Positions 46,401 to 58,790 are shown, counted from the stretch's first letter. The stretch is DNA of 64,000 nucleotides from Schistocephalus solidus (GCA_017591395.1 WEDG01007439.1:49938-113937); one strand, 5' to 3'. The notes: generated by a model not told the origin, from the sequence alone. Program-made: numbers and translations.

Positions 46401-47279
46401 CATTTTCCACATTTGTTTTAAGTTAACTGTCTTAGGTGCTTCGGACGTTGGCTGTACTGAAATCATATCAATGCTGTTAGGGTTTCAAATCCTACCATGG
46501 CAGCAAAGGTTGTTGCAATTTGGGCATTCACTTAAATTGTTTTAAATACACCAAGTCACATTATAGTTCAAACCCTTCGTTAAAATCACCCAATATCACT
46601 TAAAGCTTGCGCATTTATACATCAAATCTCAACCCCTTAGTAAGGGCATGAGCATTATTTGCCTTTCTAGTTTTCTTTTCTGGATGTCTAATTGTCTAAT
46701 AACTTGCAATTTTAAGATGGAAAATTAAGTATAATTCCTTTAACAGATAAACCTTTCAATGTCAATCACGTTATGCACTCTGGTACCGTAGGATATTTCG
46801 CCTGGGGAAACAATAAAAGGGTATTCCTTTAACCGAGTTTTGAAATAGTAAACGCAAAGAGAATGAAAGCTTAAAAAAACTTAACGCATAGGTCATAACA
46901 TTTTACTGCAAACCATGCAGACGCCTAAAGCAAATTCAAGACGATTTCCTATGAAAGGAAAAATGCTAACTGTGTTGATTTTTAAGACCAATCACCAAGC
47001 TTGCCAGTAGGCTTATAGATGACGCACAAAAACACCGATCTTATAGCAGTGCGCAAGATTCGCCCTTCCGTCTACCAAAATTTATCCTTTTCCAGACTTT
47101 ATGTCAGATTTATATGAACCCACGTGAGAAATGTTTTGCTGACAATTGCTGTTCTCTTATCTTTTAACTTTTTTAGGACTAGCATACTCCTTTGCCAGAC
47201 AAGGGCTGACGCTTAAACAGAAAAGCCCTCGTCTTCCTTGTGAAAACAGTTTTGCTCACCTGAAATGAATTACGCATGC

Positions 47280-47965
47280 TGTGCACTGAGAGATGGGAGT
47301 GTTTCTTGCAACCCTGCCGTTGAAGACTCCTTGCAGCAACCCAGCGAAAAAAGCACGTGAGGCCCGTTACATTCGCGACCATTTTATGCGGAACGGCTTT
47401 CCGAAGGCGTTCATAAGCCGATGTCTACGTGTTCGCCCACGGAGGACCCAACCAGAACAAACCCCGACGGTATGACATGCGATGCCATACATCAAGGACG
47501 TGTCAGAAGCGGCCGAGCGCATTGTTGCGGGACTTGGTGTCATAATTGCACACCGACACAAAGCTACTATGCGCAGAGGATCAAGGACAAATAAAATCCA
47601 AATGAGCAGTCGGGGTAGTGTGTCTCATCCCGTGCCAAAACTGTTCCTTTAACTACACAGGGCAGACTAGACGCATGCTTGGATCGTGCATACACGAGCA
47701 TTAGCTTGCTGTGAGACGGGATGACGGTTTATCGCAAGGGGCGGCTCACACCTACGAAACGGGTCACGAGTTTAACTGCGCAACCACGAAGATAATCGCC
47801 CACGCCATATGCAAGACAAGCCGAGAATTGATTGAGGCCTGGGCCTCAGATGAGAACTCGGTCGATTGATTTATCGATCTGGTACCGGCATACAGGCCCT
47901 GCGCAGTCACCTCCGGACTGGCGCCACTGGTGTCTGATTGGCCTCTGCCCCCATAAATGTTAATC
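47280..47965 (+). mobile_element. Penelope-like element 3' part (GIY-YIG region), plus strand
   Basis: Successive frames read FMRNGFPKAFISRCLR, then MPYIKDVSEAAERIVAGLGV, IIAHRHKATMRR, a degenerate Y-T-G-Q-T-x-R-M-L-G-S-C nuclease core near 47660, AAHTYETGHEFNCATTKIIA and SRELIEAWASDENSVD. This is the ordered C-terminal region of a tapeworm PLE ('YIKGxSExxxRxLxxxGVxIAHxPxxTxR...YxGxTxRxLxxRxxEH...HTxExGHxFxF..xxRELIEAW'). It has stops and frameshifts throughout. Its 3' signature (agagttcgcaagctgagac) runs directly into the CTT microsatellite. Confidence 0.75.
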
Positions 47966-48028
47966 GTTTATGTTGCTTTTTTGTCTCCGACGGTTGACTC
48001 CAGTAAGAGTTCGCAAGCTGAGACAACC

Positions 48029-48167
48029 TTCTTATTCTTCTTCTTATTATTATTATTATTCTTCTTCTTCTCCTTCTTCTTCTTCTTCTTCTTCTTCTTC
48101 TTCTTCTTCTTCTTCTTCTTCTTCTTCTTCTTCTTCTTCTTCTTCTTCTTCTTCTTCTTCTTCTTCA
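48029..48167. repeat. (CTT)n microsatellite with an interrupted start
   Basis: About 100 bp of near-perfect CTT repeats (48073-48166) is preceded by mixed CTT/ATT units. On the + strand it gives poly-Ser or poly-Phe frames, and on the - strand poly-Lys; these ORFs are artefacts. It follows immediately on a PLE 3' end, where the element's tail would otherwise be. Confidence 0.95.
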
Positions 48168-48169
48168 TT

Positions 48170-50345
48170 TGAATATAAGCCTAATGGGCAATCGTCTCTC
48201 TGAGTGTGTTCACAGACCAATCTAACTTCGTCCGTTGATAATGTAAGCTGCGAACGAATGATCCGGTCCCAGAACTACTGACTGAGACGTAATAGATTTG
48301 AGTTAAAATGGGAAGCAGAGCTGCGCACCTCAGTTATTTCAGGTTAATTGAAAGTGTAATTTTGTCGGCCATACCATCGACCGACTACTACGATTTGCCA
48401 CCGAAACCTTTGCGAATAAACACAGTTTTTGTAGAAATCGATAGGCATAATTCAGTACCTGAACCGTTTTTACCATCTGGGTTTGCCTACGTTAGAGCTT
48501 TCAGCAAGACTTTATCAATGTCATGGTGCTAATATTCTGGAAGACTGTTATATTAGAACAATCAGATACCGCTGAACTTCGCTGGTTACGATTTCTGTGT
48601 AAGTTGAGATAGGAGTGGTTCTCCAATCACTTACATCCTGCTCTACGCAACGGTAAATTCATCACGTCTTGCTGAGAAGAGTGCTTTGATGATTGTCTGT
48701 AGACGACCTGCTATAAGCGGTGACCGGCCGGTCTCTTCGAAATTTGATCAGAATGAAAAGATCCCTTGTATTATGTTCGATAGAAAGAAATTTTCAAGCT
48801 CCATTATTCTACTCAATTTTATCTGTTCTGTGAATTGGTTCCAAAATAAAGTGTAAGCATCATGTAAAATGAGGTACTGCTAATGCAAGAAATTGCGGAT
48901 GCATTTATATTCCATTGCTGTTCGAACGATTGTTATGTAGGAAATAACCTGGGAAAGTGGTGAAAAATCAACTTCGAAAAATACAATTTCCAATCATGGT
49001 GGAATTCAGTATAGTGTTCCTGACAAGCTTATATCCTCGTAAAATCCAATAAGCACTGCAATAGTTTGTTGAGGTCAAAAATGTAAATTAGAAGACCAAG
49101 CTTGCGATGTCATTTGGAGAATGAAAGACAGTACAATTTAAACGTTACTGAAATATATGAAGTAGCGCGTAGCTCTTCGTATTAGCTCACAGTCCCGAAT
49201 TAACTGAGCTACCAGATATAAGCTTGTTTGCTTAAGAGACTTCTCACAAATTTTCCAAATCTCCCTCAGTCATAGGCGATCGATGCAAGAAAACACAACA
49301 GAACGTTAGCGTACGGAGCTGAGGAAAATAACCCAACAAGTCATAGTGAGGTTGCCAGCCAAATTTTTATGCACCAAGGCCTAATTGAAGACGATGCCAT
49401 CTTTCAATTTAATCCAAGAGTAAAAAGGTTATTGCCAACTTTTAAATATCACTTCATGTCTCGTATGACCTTATGCATTCCCAATCTTAGCTAGCCATGA
49501 CGAGACCGGTAACTCGGTTGGAAAGGACGCTGGACTCACACGCTCATGATCCAGTAAACCAGGGTTTAAGTAACGGATGCGTGAACATCTGGCATGAGGA
49601 TATCACTTACTACCGACGAAAGTAAAATCGCAAACCATAATTTCTAGTGCTAAAAATTGTTTCGATAAATCTTCTCAACATGCTAAATTTTCTAGAAAAA
49701 TTTTGTCTTTCCAACATTAAAGGATAGTACATCGAAGGGGTAAGTTCCTGCCTATCCTTCTCGGCAGAACGCATCGCGAGGAGTACTGTTAACAACATAT
49801 TAGACGTCAAGCTGCACATACAAATTTTCGCGGAATTCTCGAAAAAGCATTCGGTGTTCATGCGAAAGTTTAATTGTCCGAATTCCAAGTGGCTGAAAGG
49901 TAGGAACAAAGTAGTGAGTGAAAAAAAAACATTGTTTATTTCGGTCACTGTACAAGTTAACAAGGTTGGCTTGGTGTCCTACCATCAATACTCAAACCTC
50001 GTGAGAAAGAACATAATAGAAGCAAGAATTTTTAGACGTGCGTCACGCCTGCACCTAGACTTCGAGTGGATTTTCATTCTCTACATAATAAAATACCGGA
50101 CTATTCAAGGGACTAAAGTAAACGAAAATTCTTATCCATTGCGTGCATTTTTGGATGCATTATATAGTTCTTCAAGTAAATTTTAACGCAATTTCGAAAC
50201 TTTGCACCTAAAATGGGCAGATGTTTTCCTGGTTACACGTCAACCAACTAATAACCTGATGCATTGGAAGTTCTTGTTAGAATACCATAGAAGCCTGCAT
50301 TTGTCTAAATATGTATTAAAGGCGATTAGGTGGCATGAGACCTCT
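48170..50345. other. No gene recognised
   Basis: AT-rich sequence. The ORF at 48308-48532 (ATG start; contains STDYYDLPPKPLRINTVFVE) reads somewhat like protein but has no family match or splice context. A possible eroded tRNA-like SINE head lies near 49500-49580. Confidence 0.4.
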
Positions 50346-50349
50346 CTCA

Positions 50350-51590
50350 TCTTCTCGTCACATTCGCCTCGACTATTCGCACTACCCGTGCACATTCACT
50401 CATCACATGGGCCTACTTGGCGACATGCGTATCCATAGCAGTGGAATTCAACGCTGTATCGAACATCAGACACACCTTGCACCTTCGACATCTTTTCCAT
50501 CCTGAGCACTACAGACTCCACGGCCATCAGTACAGCGAACACTAACAGCCTCACCGCCTCAAACGAGCCAACGGTTCCCAACCCATCCTTCTCACACTGC
50601 CCCGCGCATGCAAGTCACGCATCAGGCTGGTCAGTCACTTTCAAATCCATCACACAGACAGGCAAACCCGTGTCAGCAGCAGCAAAGGCACCCACCGCAC
50701 GCACCTCAAATTCGCACACTGACCAAGTGCATTCATTTAGCGCACGTGTCTACTCAGTCGCGTGCGCATCCGCGCAAAACACTGCCAAAAAATCCTATCA
50801 TCGCCCACCTCCTCTACAGCGCACACTTGACCCTCGAACCCGTCCCACACCCCTCAGCGCAGGCAACGGATCCTCACCGCTCACGTAAATGTTAGGTATT
50901 CTCATTTGCTCCTGCTTCACGTAGCCTGCTTGGCACTGTCTCACATGTGAGTTCTAAGGCACATACACTTTTTATGCGGAATCCTGATACGTTGTACTGG
51001 GGCTAGATCGCGTGTGTGACACGTGCAGATGAACTGCCTAGTTCTGTCAGCAACTGTGCCTTCTCTCGGCCTCAGTTGGTTTACCGGCAGACTCTTGAAT
51101 GGTGCGCGGGGAGGGAAGGAAGAGCGAGTGAGGTCGATCCTCAGCACATACCCATCACTGCAAAAAATCGGACGTGCTTACATCTATTCGGGTGCGCTAA
51201 GGGTCGGAACACTGGAGGCGGCCAACTGAATAAATCGGTCTTCCTTTGAGGAGAGAGAGGCAGCTTGCAATGGCTCCTTCTTAATCGGGTCTTTATGGCA
51301 CTCCCAGTTAGTGGGATTAGAGCCACGCCCTCTCTTGTAGGAAATCCTGATCTTTGGCGCGCAGAACGGGGGATAGGGTGGTACGCCTAGGTTCAAGCCC
51401 AAGTCGGGCCAGCCAACTGCGCCCTATTCCACCTCCGCTCTTCTTGACTCTGTCATGACACTGTGCAAAAGTGGGTGAGACGGAGGGAATTCGGTGGATG
51501 CAGCACAAGGGCACTATCACTAGAAACCAGTTCACGAGCAAGTCACCGGCCCTGCACCCACTCTGCTGTGGGACACAATGCGGAACACAC
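50350..51590 (+). mobile_element. Zinc-finger LINE fragment, plus strand
   Basis: A finger remnant HSSHGPTW/THHMGLLGDMRIHSSG near 50400-50440 is followed by the Ser/Pro/Thr-rich linker and a last eroded finger (HTAPRMQVTHQAGQSL) at 50590-50650. The 3' UTR modules follow: caatggctccttcttaatcg at 51268, the accctgtgcaaaagtggg-type block, and tgcacccactctgctgtggg at 51555. The ORF is destroyed. Confidence 0.65.
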
Positions 51591-51599
51591 CGGTAACAA

Positions 51600-53550
51600 A
51601 AAACGATCTGTCATGACAAAATACCTCTTAAGAAAACTCAACCGATTAGTTTATGTTACAGTTTTTATTTTTACACTGCTCGGAAACATTAAATTGCCAG
51701 GTGTCAACCAACAATAACAAAAGTGATTCAAACGATCATTTATGACGCATTGTCTCTTGTTATCAATCTATACTCCAACTCCAGACATAATCTAGAGTTC
51801 CAGGGCAGGACAGGATTTCCGAACTCTCTTCCTAACTCGGGGTGGATTTAGGAAAGTCACTTTTCTAGTTCGTAGGTCAGTTTTGATGTGTTCGCGGGTC
51901 GAGCGTCCACTTATAATAAGTCGAGGCACCGTCAACGCTTAGTTGTCACACCCTCTTTAAAAATAACTTATTTGGTTAGTTTCAACTTTTCAACCAATAG
52001 CATGGCACGGACAGCACTCACATAAAAGCGCATCACATGGCAGAATACTGATGAACAAGTAAATTGAGCTCTTTAGAGGTATTGATACTGCATCACTCAC
52101 TTCAGTTTGGCAAACCTCATTCAATCGTCGAATTCCAGTTCTTCCAACGTCGGAAAAACATTTCTACGATAGTACCTCGCGAACGGGACGGCGATCACAG
52201 ATGGCAGGCAGAAGATCAAGAGTATTTTATTAGCATTGGGATTAATTTTTCTACATATACTGAAAGTAGTTCCGAGTAATCAATTTTAGTTTGAGTACTA
52301 GCAACGATAACCTATTAAGAACCTCAAATTGCAGGACCCAAACAACAGAAAAATGCCTAGTAATCCCCTCCGAAGAAACGAAACACATAGCCCGTTATTT
52401 AAAGACCCGGTATTAACAGGCTTCCATCACGGTTAAAATGGCAACAACTATTGTGCACGACTCACCTGCAAAAAATTTACGCAGGTAAGGAAAGTTAATT
52501 TAGAGGCTCCAATAAGAAACCCCCAACAGCGAAACGTAATACCAAAGAGAAATCCAGTCAATCATCTCCGGCAGTAAGAATTGGAAACGAACGGTGGCAG
52601 TAGGCATCTTTGTTATCCCAAGTACATCACAGTAATTTTAATTCACTTATGATTGGAAGATCTGTAAACGGATAGCAAACTGCGTAGGTGCAAGCAACTT
52701 GCAAAGCATCGCACAGAAGTCACGCGTGGAAACATGTCGCACGCGGGCGGTCAATGATGCAACTAGGAAAGCTGTCGATGCTTCCTTTTCCGGTTTTTCA
52801 AACAGTGAACGCGCATGCCTGCCGAATACGTGTCAATACTTAGGTGAATCATTTTTAGCTGGAATGGAATCGCCAAAATGGGCTGCGTTAAGTGACACAC
52901 TTTAGCCGAGGGCCACGCCATACACTGCGTCCTGTCTCCTCGCTAGTCGGCTGACAGGTGGCTAATGCACGAGTGGAGGAGGAGGTTGGAAGGAGAAGAG
53001 TAGAGCCCATACCGTATATTCCACCCTCGTAACAAATTGGAGCACGGAGAACAAACGGCGCCAAATGAAACCAACGGATCGTCTGCCAAATATCCATAAA
53101 CCAAATGTTTCCCTGCCCTAAAAACCGGCTCCACCAATAATTTGGCAAAATATATGTACTCGAAACTGAAGCTACTTCAATGAAATACGAATACCTTAGT
53201 CCTTTCAGTCCCTTCATTCCTAGTATAAGTCCTAGGTTATGGGATTCAATCGAAAGAAATTATAGTCTCTTTCGAAGTGATCTCGTTATTCACGTCTATC
53301 CCACGGAGTATGGCACAAGAAGTCTGGAACACTAAACTTGAAGATTTTAACGGATAAATTCGGAGCCCATTCAAAATTTAGCACCTCGTGAGGCTATTCA
53401 AATATTCCCGAAAGATCTAATTCACTTTTGAGGGAAAAACCTATGAGCAGATGAGGGTAACCCTAGTGGCTTCCGAAAGCTCCATTTTCGTGGCAGAACT
53501 AGCTTTATAAGAGCTAAAGGAGTATTTTCGCGCGGCAGGTGCCTATTTTT
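51600..53550. other. No gene recognised
   Basis: Several short open frames exist, such as 52699-52905 (+) and 52888-53217 (-). The latter contains a low-complexity LLLPTSSSTRALATCQPTSE end. None has a motif or convincing splice pair. Confidence 0.4.
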
Positions 53551-53559
53551 TGGCGCCTT

Positions 53560-54560
53560 CAACAACAGGTTTTTATCATCAGGAGAAAAAGGATGCCCAG
53601 AGTTTCCATAGCTTTGTAAACTCAATCTTTCCAGATATGAAATTTACGTTGAAAGAGGCAGCAGCTGCCCTTCCTAGATGTGCTCGTCAGGCGAAGTCAA
53701 CCCGTTGAAATAGAAAAAATCAGTCTACAGAAAGGTTGCGAACACCACCAGATTCTCAGTTTGGCCCAGCAACTATTCGGAGGCTCAAACGAGAAACTTT
53801 GAGAAAACACTCTTTAATCGGATCCCGACTCCTTGCAGCAACCCAGAAGAAAAAAAACACACGAGGCCCAATATCTCCGCAACCAAGTCATGCGGAACGG
53901 CTAGACCTAGGCACTCCTAATTCGATGCCTATGCGATCGCCCCCGGAGGATCTCAGCAGAAGTAACATCTATGGTATGGCAGGCACGGCTATACATCAAA
54001 GCAGTGTCAGAGACAACCGGGAGCATTGTTGTGGAAATGAGTGTTGGAAATGCACACCGGCCCAAAGGTAACATGCGCAACAAGGTCAGGAAAATCAACC
54101 ACCGATTAAATCCCAGTGAGCAGTCCGATGTATTTTATTGCATCCAGCACTTAAACTCTCCCTGCAACTACGCAGGTCAGATTGAAAGCAGGTTTGGATC
54201 ACGCATACATACGCATTAGCTGGCTGTGTGACGGGTTGACTGATGAGCACAAATGACTGCCCATAACTAAGAACCGGGTCAAAACTTAACTTTGTAGTCA
54301 CGAAGATGATCATCCACATCTGAAGCAATACAAACTCCAAGTTTATTGTAACCTAGGCCTTCGATGAGATCCCATTCAATCGATGTATCCATATGGTGCG
54401 AGTATATAGAGCCTTGCGCACTAGGTTTCAGACAGGCGTTACAAACGTTTGATTGGCCACAAGCCATTGTAAGTGTTGTTTGTTCTGTTACCGCCTTTAT
54501 CCCTAACCAGGAACTCAAGTACGAGTTCGGAAGCTCAGATGAATAAATAAATAGCTCCAG
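53560..54560 (+). mobile_element. Penelope-like element 3' part, plus strand
   Basis: The sequence begins with SFVNSIFPDMKFTLKEA, the segment after the RT YxDD box ('LNSVFPDIQFTMEEE'). It then shows LAATQKKKNTRGP, YIKAVSETTGSIVVEMSVGN, AHRPKGNMRNKVRKIN and FYCIQHLNSPCNYAGQIESR, where C-N-Y-A-G-Q is the nuclease core. The 3' tail ends in ggaactcaagtacgagttcg, then agctcagatgaataaataaa. There are multiple frameshifts. It is closely related to the copy at 47280-47965 over the YIK(D/A)VSE-to-nuclease region. Confidence 0.75.
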
Positions 54561-55726
54561 TGATCGAACCGCCTTCTTCCCTAATTTTATTAACTCCGTT
54601 CAGCCTATCTTCAATAGGAGCCATACGTTGTATACTGTCCCGTGCAGGCCTTCCTTAACATCATCGATCGCTGCACTATCAAGGTAAATTAAAGTCACGG
54701 TTTGCCAGGCTACTTACCGACGGGTCAACTCAAGCCTGCTCTGGAATGACGTTCAGACTACCATTGTTCTTCAAACTTCGGCCCATATGAGATCCGAGCG
54801 GCCATTTTTGTAGCGGGGTAAATGCAGTAGGAAGCAGGTGCTATATGGAAAAAAGAGGACAAGCTGTTTAATTGTGTCAGGCACCGCACGTACACCCAAC
54901 TCTTCCTTCTGGTCATCGGAAGATGGCAGAGGCGTAGAAAGTGTGGAATGGATGACGCATAAGACTGCTACACTACAAGCAAACTAGTGGGTGTCAAGAC
55001 CACACCTACTCCACCACACGCTATGCCAGAACTATACATATATTTCAACAGAGACCTTGAGAAACTAAAAAATAAGCACCGAGAGGGAGCGAAGGGGCAG
55101 CTGACCTTATCGCAGAATTATCAGTCCGGTACGCCCAAAACTCGCCAAAGTTTGACGAAACACGACTTAGTTCTGCCTATTCAACGTTCTATCTGCATAG
55201 ATCTGAGAGTAATTCTAAAAGCCTTCACCCTGATACAAATGCAAAACTTGAGAATTTTTTGTACTCTGCGGCAGTCTATTTAAACCGTAGACGATGGTTT
55301 ACCTTGTGAAACCTGGCCTAGAATACAAGTAGGCGAAATCCCCGCTGAATAAAATATAAGCGATTATTCAGCAATAAATGCACGCATTTGTGAAAAAGGG
55401 TTTGCGGGCATATTAAAAGTTGACTGCCGCATTGTAAAGCTTTGGGACAAGGACTCTGGCAAGACGCCGCTTACATAAGCAAAAGATGACTGTACAGGAG
55501 GAATTGAGGAGATGCGATTACAGCAACACTTGGTTCCTCGTGAAACGTTTTATATTCTCACTCGACCCTATCCAAATGCTGTGAGTGACCAACGGCCTCC
55601 GCGTTCTTCATGGACGGGAACGGTCGACAAAATTTGGGGCCGGTTAGGACTGGTCCGTCATCCGAATTGCGCATGCCCATGTTGACAACCTTATATTAGT
55701 AACCATTTATTCTGCACACTGTCGAC

Positions 55727-56100
55727 TTAACCATCTTTGTGGAAGGCAATTTGGGCGTTTCCTTCCACCACTATAAATTGCACGTCTGAGAATAGAATGC
55801 TGAGACGTTCTTCGAGTGCCAATACCTTATTTATTTCGATGACGAAAGCGTTATCTATACAGGTTGTCCCAGATTTTAGCCTGTTGTGTCGGAAGGCCAA
55901 CAACTCCGACAGCTCCACACTCCCCTCGACCGAGTCTGGAAATTGATGAACCCATTAGCGAGTTTATAACCTCCTCGAAAATTGTTCCAGATTTGGAGCG
56001 TATGCAAGGCAATTCTCCATGTCACCGCGTTTGCTTTGCAGCAGGTCTATTGTTTCGACACCAGATCTCCAAACACTCCGCTACATATTCGGCGTTTTGA
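55727..56100 (-). mobile_element. Penelope-like element, reverse-transcriptase fragment with dead catalytic box
   Basis: Reading leftward: ELLAFRHNRLKSGTTCIDN, then AFVIEINKVLALEERLSILF and SDVQFIVVEGNAQIAFHKDG. The family pattern is 'ESLVFRHHRPKFWxRYVDDTFVIxxxxxVxxFxExLNSVFPDIQFTxEEExNxQLxFLDV'. The catalytic YVDD is changed to CIDN, so the copy is dead. An earlier, frameshifted part ('GSPISGxIAEAVLQRL' equivalent) extends to about 56100. Confidence 0.65.
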
Positions 56101-56403
56101 CTCTGCCTAGGCAGTTTTATCGGTATGAACCATGTGATTTGTCATACAGGGAGTGCGCGGACGAATACTGCTTCCAATAGCCGTAGCAAGGAGCCAAACT
56201 TCCGAATAACTATCACACCAGTAGTCGACAACGCCGACTAACGACTCAAATGCCGGCGAACAAGCCACCACTACACCAATTAAAAATATTAACCTTAAAA
56301 TGGGTGCTGCTAAATAGGATGAATATGTGTTGGCATGTCAACTGCATCCTGTATATAGAGCACCTCCCATGCGTCTGTCAGGCATATGTGTGGTTTTCTT
56401 TGT

Positions 56404-56450
56404 TGATGGATTCGAGTCTTAATCCGAAACGTCCGTAAAATAAAACTGTA
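56404..56450 (+). repeat. PLE 3'-end signature
   Basis: gatggattcgagtcttaatc, then cgaaacgtccgtaaaataaa. No PLE coding sequence is recognised immediately upstream. Confidence 0.5.
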
Positions 56451-56689
56451 CCAGCGATCGCAGCTCCCCCCCCCCACTCCAGGGGACTTTCCCCAAAAAA
56501 CCACCGGGGGTTTCTGGACCAAGTTAGTATCGCGATCAGCGATATAGGGATCAATATTTTCGAGTGGAACGATCTGCTCCAGTAGTTCGCTAACCAGAAT
56601 CCAAGAAATCATTAGCCAGACGCCGGTTCCGCAAAAATTTAAAGAGCCCATCACCCTGAGGAACCTCACCATGCTGACGGGCTTCCGAA

Positions 56690-56960
56690 ACCGAGCCGCA
56701 TTTTTTTGCTTCTTCATTCACATGTGCATTTTGTATAAGTTCATGGGCTGGCACATTTTTCTCATTAGATCCTGCTATTTACCACTCTTTTTTATTCTAA
56801 TTACAATAATGCGGCCACTTCCAAACGATTCCAGCATCATTTTGAATGATGAAATCCCGCGACTCTTTCATGATGACGACAGTCGCAACTTTCGGTCAGG
56901 ATATATCCAGTGTTATCCCTTTTGGGTACCCATTTTTATCTATGGGGAATGGAGGTCTAC
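56690..56960 (+). repeat. Dispersed repeat, copy 2 (see 42655-42960)
   Basis: The sequence parallels 42700-42860: catgggctggcacatttttc, then tcattagatcctgctattt, attacaataatgcggccac and aaacgattccagcatca. The 127-codon open frame starting at 56671 crosses it and is not considered a gene. Confidence 0.55.
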
Positions 56961-57404
56961 TTGTTGCAAATTTTTAAATGACACTTTCAGAATAAAGCGT
57001 ATCCGTCTCTCAACAAGCTATACCCTAAGCCCGGACCGAGACCCTGAGGAGTAATGGAATACTCTTGTGCAGTCGAGCAATTAGACCTGAACAGCGACCG
57101 TCACTTTATCCCCTTAACTACTTAAGTCGCAGGGTGAGCCCGGAAGTCAGGTGATCGGAAGGGTTGTGGTCGTCAAACCCCAATGACCCCACGATCTTGC
57201 TCGCTAAGGTATTTCGTTTATATTCGTATTCATGCTGATTTTGATCGTAAGCAAGATCGGAACGGAAAAAGAACGTGTTGCCGAGCGTCTATGATGCAAA
57301 AACGCCTATCTACGTTAACTCGCATTTTAAAGCGCATGGCTTTTAGAGCATCTGACAGGCAAGTGCGCTTGGCTTCAGGGTTAACAGAAAGACACTTCAC
57401 CCTG

Positions 57405-57470
57405 CTACATCGAACAGCCAATCTACCAAATTCTTGGTATAAGCTCTACCACTAAGCTACTGCACAAAGG
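57405..57470 (-). mobile_element. tRNA-derived SINE head, minus strand
   Basis: The reverse complement contains a clear box A (gtagcttagtggtagagctt) and, 30 bases on, a degenerate box B (ggctgttcgatgtag). The arms do not close into a cloverleaf, so it is a SINE remnant. Confidence 0.45.
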
Positions 57471-57749
57471 TCTGCCAACCGAGAGAACTAATACCATTTG
57501 TTGTCTGAACGACCGTTTAGTAGAAGTAGTGGTAGCAGTAGCAATAGCTGCCCGCCTCACCAGTTAAATAGGGTAAGAACATGTCAAAAAAAGAAGTTTT
57601 TCAATGAAAAAAAGGTGGGACACTGCCGGTAGAGGAGAAATCCGCGCGGGCTTACAGTGAAAGGACCGACGTCTGGCTCATGTGTAGAAAATAGAGGTAG
57701 GGTGAAAGCTTAAGGGTAGACGGAATGAGGACTGCGGGAGTGAGATAGA

Positions 57750-58030
57750 TCACTGAGTGGTCAGGTACTTGAGGGCCTCCTGGAGGTTCTGGATAGCGGT
57801 GGTTCGGTCGTCATAGTCCAATGCGCTGATAGCATACTTAGCGTGCTTTATGGCTAAGGCAGAAATTTTGGGATCTAACTCCTTCCCGCCCTTGGCTGTC
57901 TCCTGTGGGGACGCGGCATGGGAGCTACCCGCCTTTCCAGGACTTCCGCTGGAAGGCTCCTTGGAAGATGGAGGATTTGAAGGCGGGGTCGGTTTGACTT
58001 CCGGTGTCAGCTTAGCGAGACTGCTAAGAT
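57750..58030 (-). CDS. VTA1: VTA1/LIP5, last coding exon (VPS4-binding C-terminal domain)
   Basis: This last exon encodes the Pro/Ser-rich linker and the C-terminal Vta1 domain. The linker contains TPPSNPPSSKEPSSGSPGK. The domain reads ISALAIKHAKYAISALDYDD, then TTAIQNLQEALKYLTTQ and a TGA stop at 57752-57750. This matches human 'AQKYCKYAGSALQYED', 'STAVQNLQKALKLL'. The domain forms a helical hairpin dimer that binds the VPS4 beta domain. The acceptor (tttttccaccaatgcag) precedes 58030 and the exon enters with two bases, so a preceding exon must end with one extra base. Exon 2 ends with two, so at least one exon is missing between them. Roughly 100 residues of the usual 300 are unaccounted for. 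Confidence 0.92.
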
Positions 58031-58439
58031 CTGCATTGGTGGAAAAAAGATAAACAAAGGAAGCGTAGTTAGCAAAAACGACTCCCGGTTGATTATCACG
58101 ATGAGAAGGCAAGCGGCAGAGGTCTCAATTAGGACATAGAACAGCAGCAGGGTTGGGTTCTGCGGGCTAGTGTTACCTGTTGTGAAGTGTGAATAGAAAA
58201 GAAAGAATGCAAGACAAAGATAAACAACTACTATAGACAACAGTTCGACAAGAAAAAGTAAACGAACTTGTTTATTTTCGGTAGCCAGATCTATCATAGA
58301 ATGAACCACACCCTGTACTTATACCTTAAGGTGACAAAAACCCCATCGATGTGAAAGAGGTCCTAACCCGGGAGTGCTGATTACGTCCAATGGTTCAGCG
58401 ATTGTCGTCGAGCTGGTTGAAAAGAGGGGTTCTGTTCGT

Positions 58440-58790
58440 TCTCAGATTCTCCAGTTTACAGAACGGGAACACCCGACAGTTCGACGATGTCCACCGTATG
58501 TTCAACAGCAGAATGGTGCAGGGACGGTAATGCACGCTGGATTATGGAGAGCAGACTTGCGGACATCTGCTCTCTACATGAAGTGCATTTCCCTAACTTA
58601 TAACTACCGTGAAACACTATTCAACACCTACAAAATATTGCAAAAGCCTTGCACAGAGCTAACTGAGTACGGCGAGAAGTAGTGTCTCAAAACCCACCTC
58701 CGGTCATCTCGACAGGGTCTGGTCATCGGTGCACGGTGGGTGAGGGAGGAAAAAGTGCGATAGAGGCGGCGAAAGTCACTACAGTAGATA
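58440..58790 (-). repeat. Zinc-finger LINE 3' tail remnant in a VTA1 intron
   Basis: The reverse complement of about 58450-58540 carries accgtccctgcaccattctg and acatacggtggacatcgtcg, the terminal block of the zinc-finger LINE. The + strand around 58730-58790 carries gtgggtgagggaggaaaaag and gcgatagaggc, which look like the same block in the opposite orientation. It has no coding capacity. Confidence 0.5.

Noticed and set aside
47957..48203. Long poly-Ser, poly-Phe and poly-Lys open frames
   Set aside because: They are created by the CTT microsatellite read in different frames, not by a gene.
49854..50186. 110-codon + strand ORF
   Set aside because: AT-driven composition, no motif, overlapped by an equally long minus-strand ORF.
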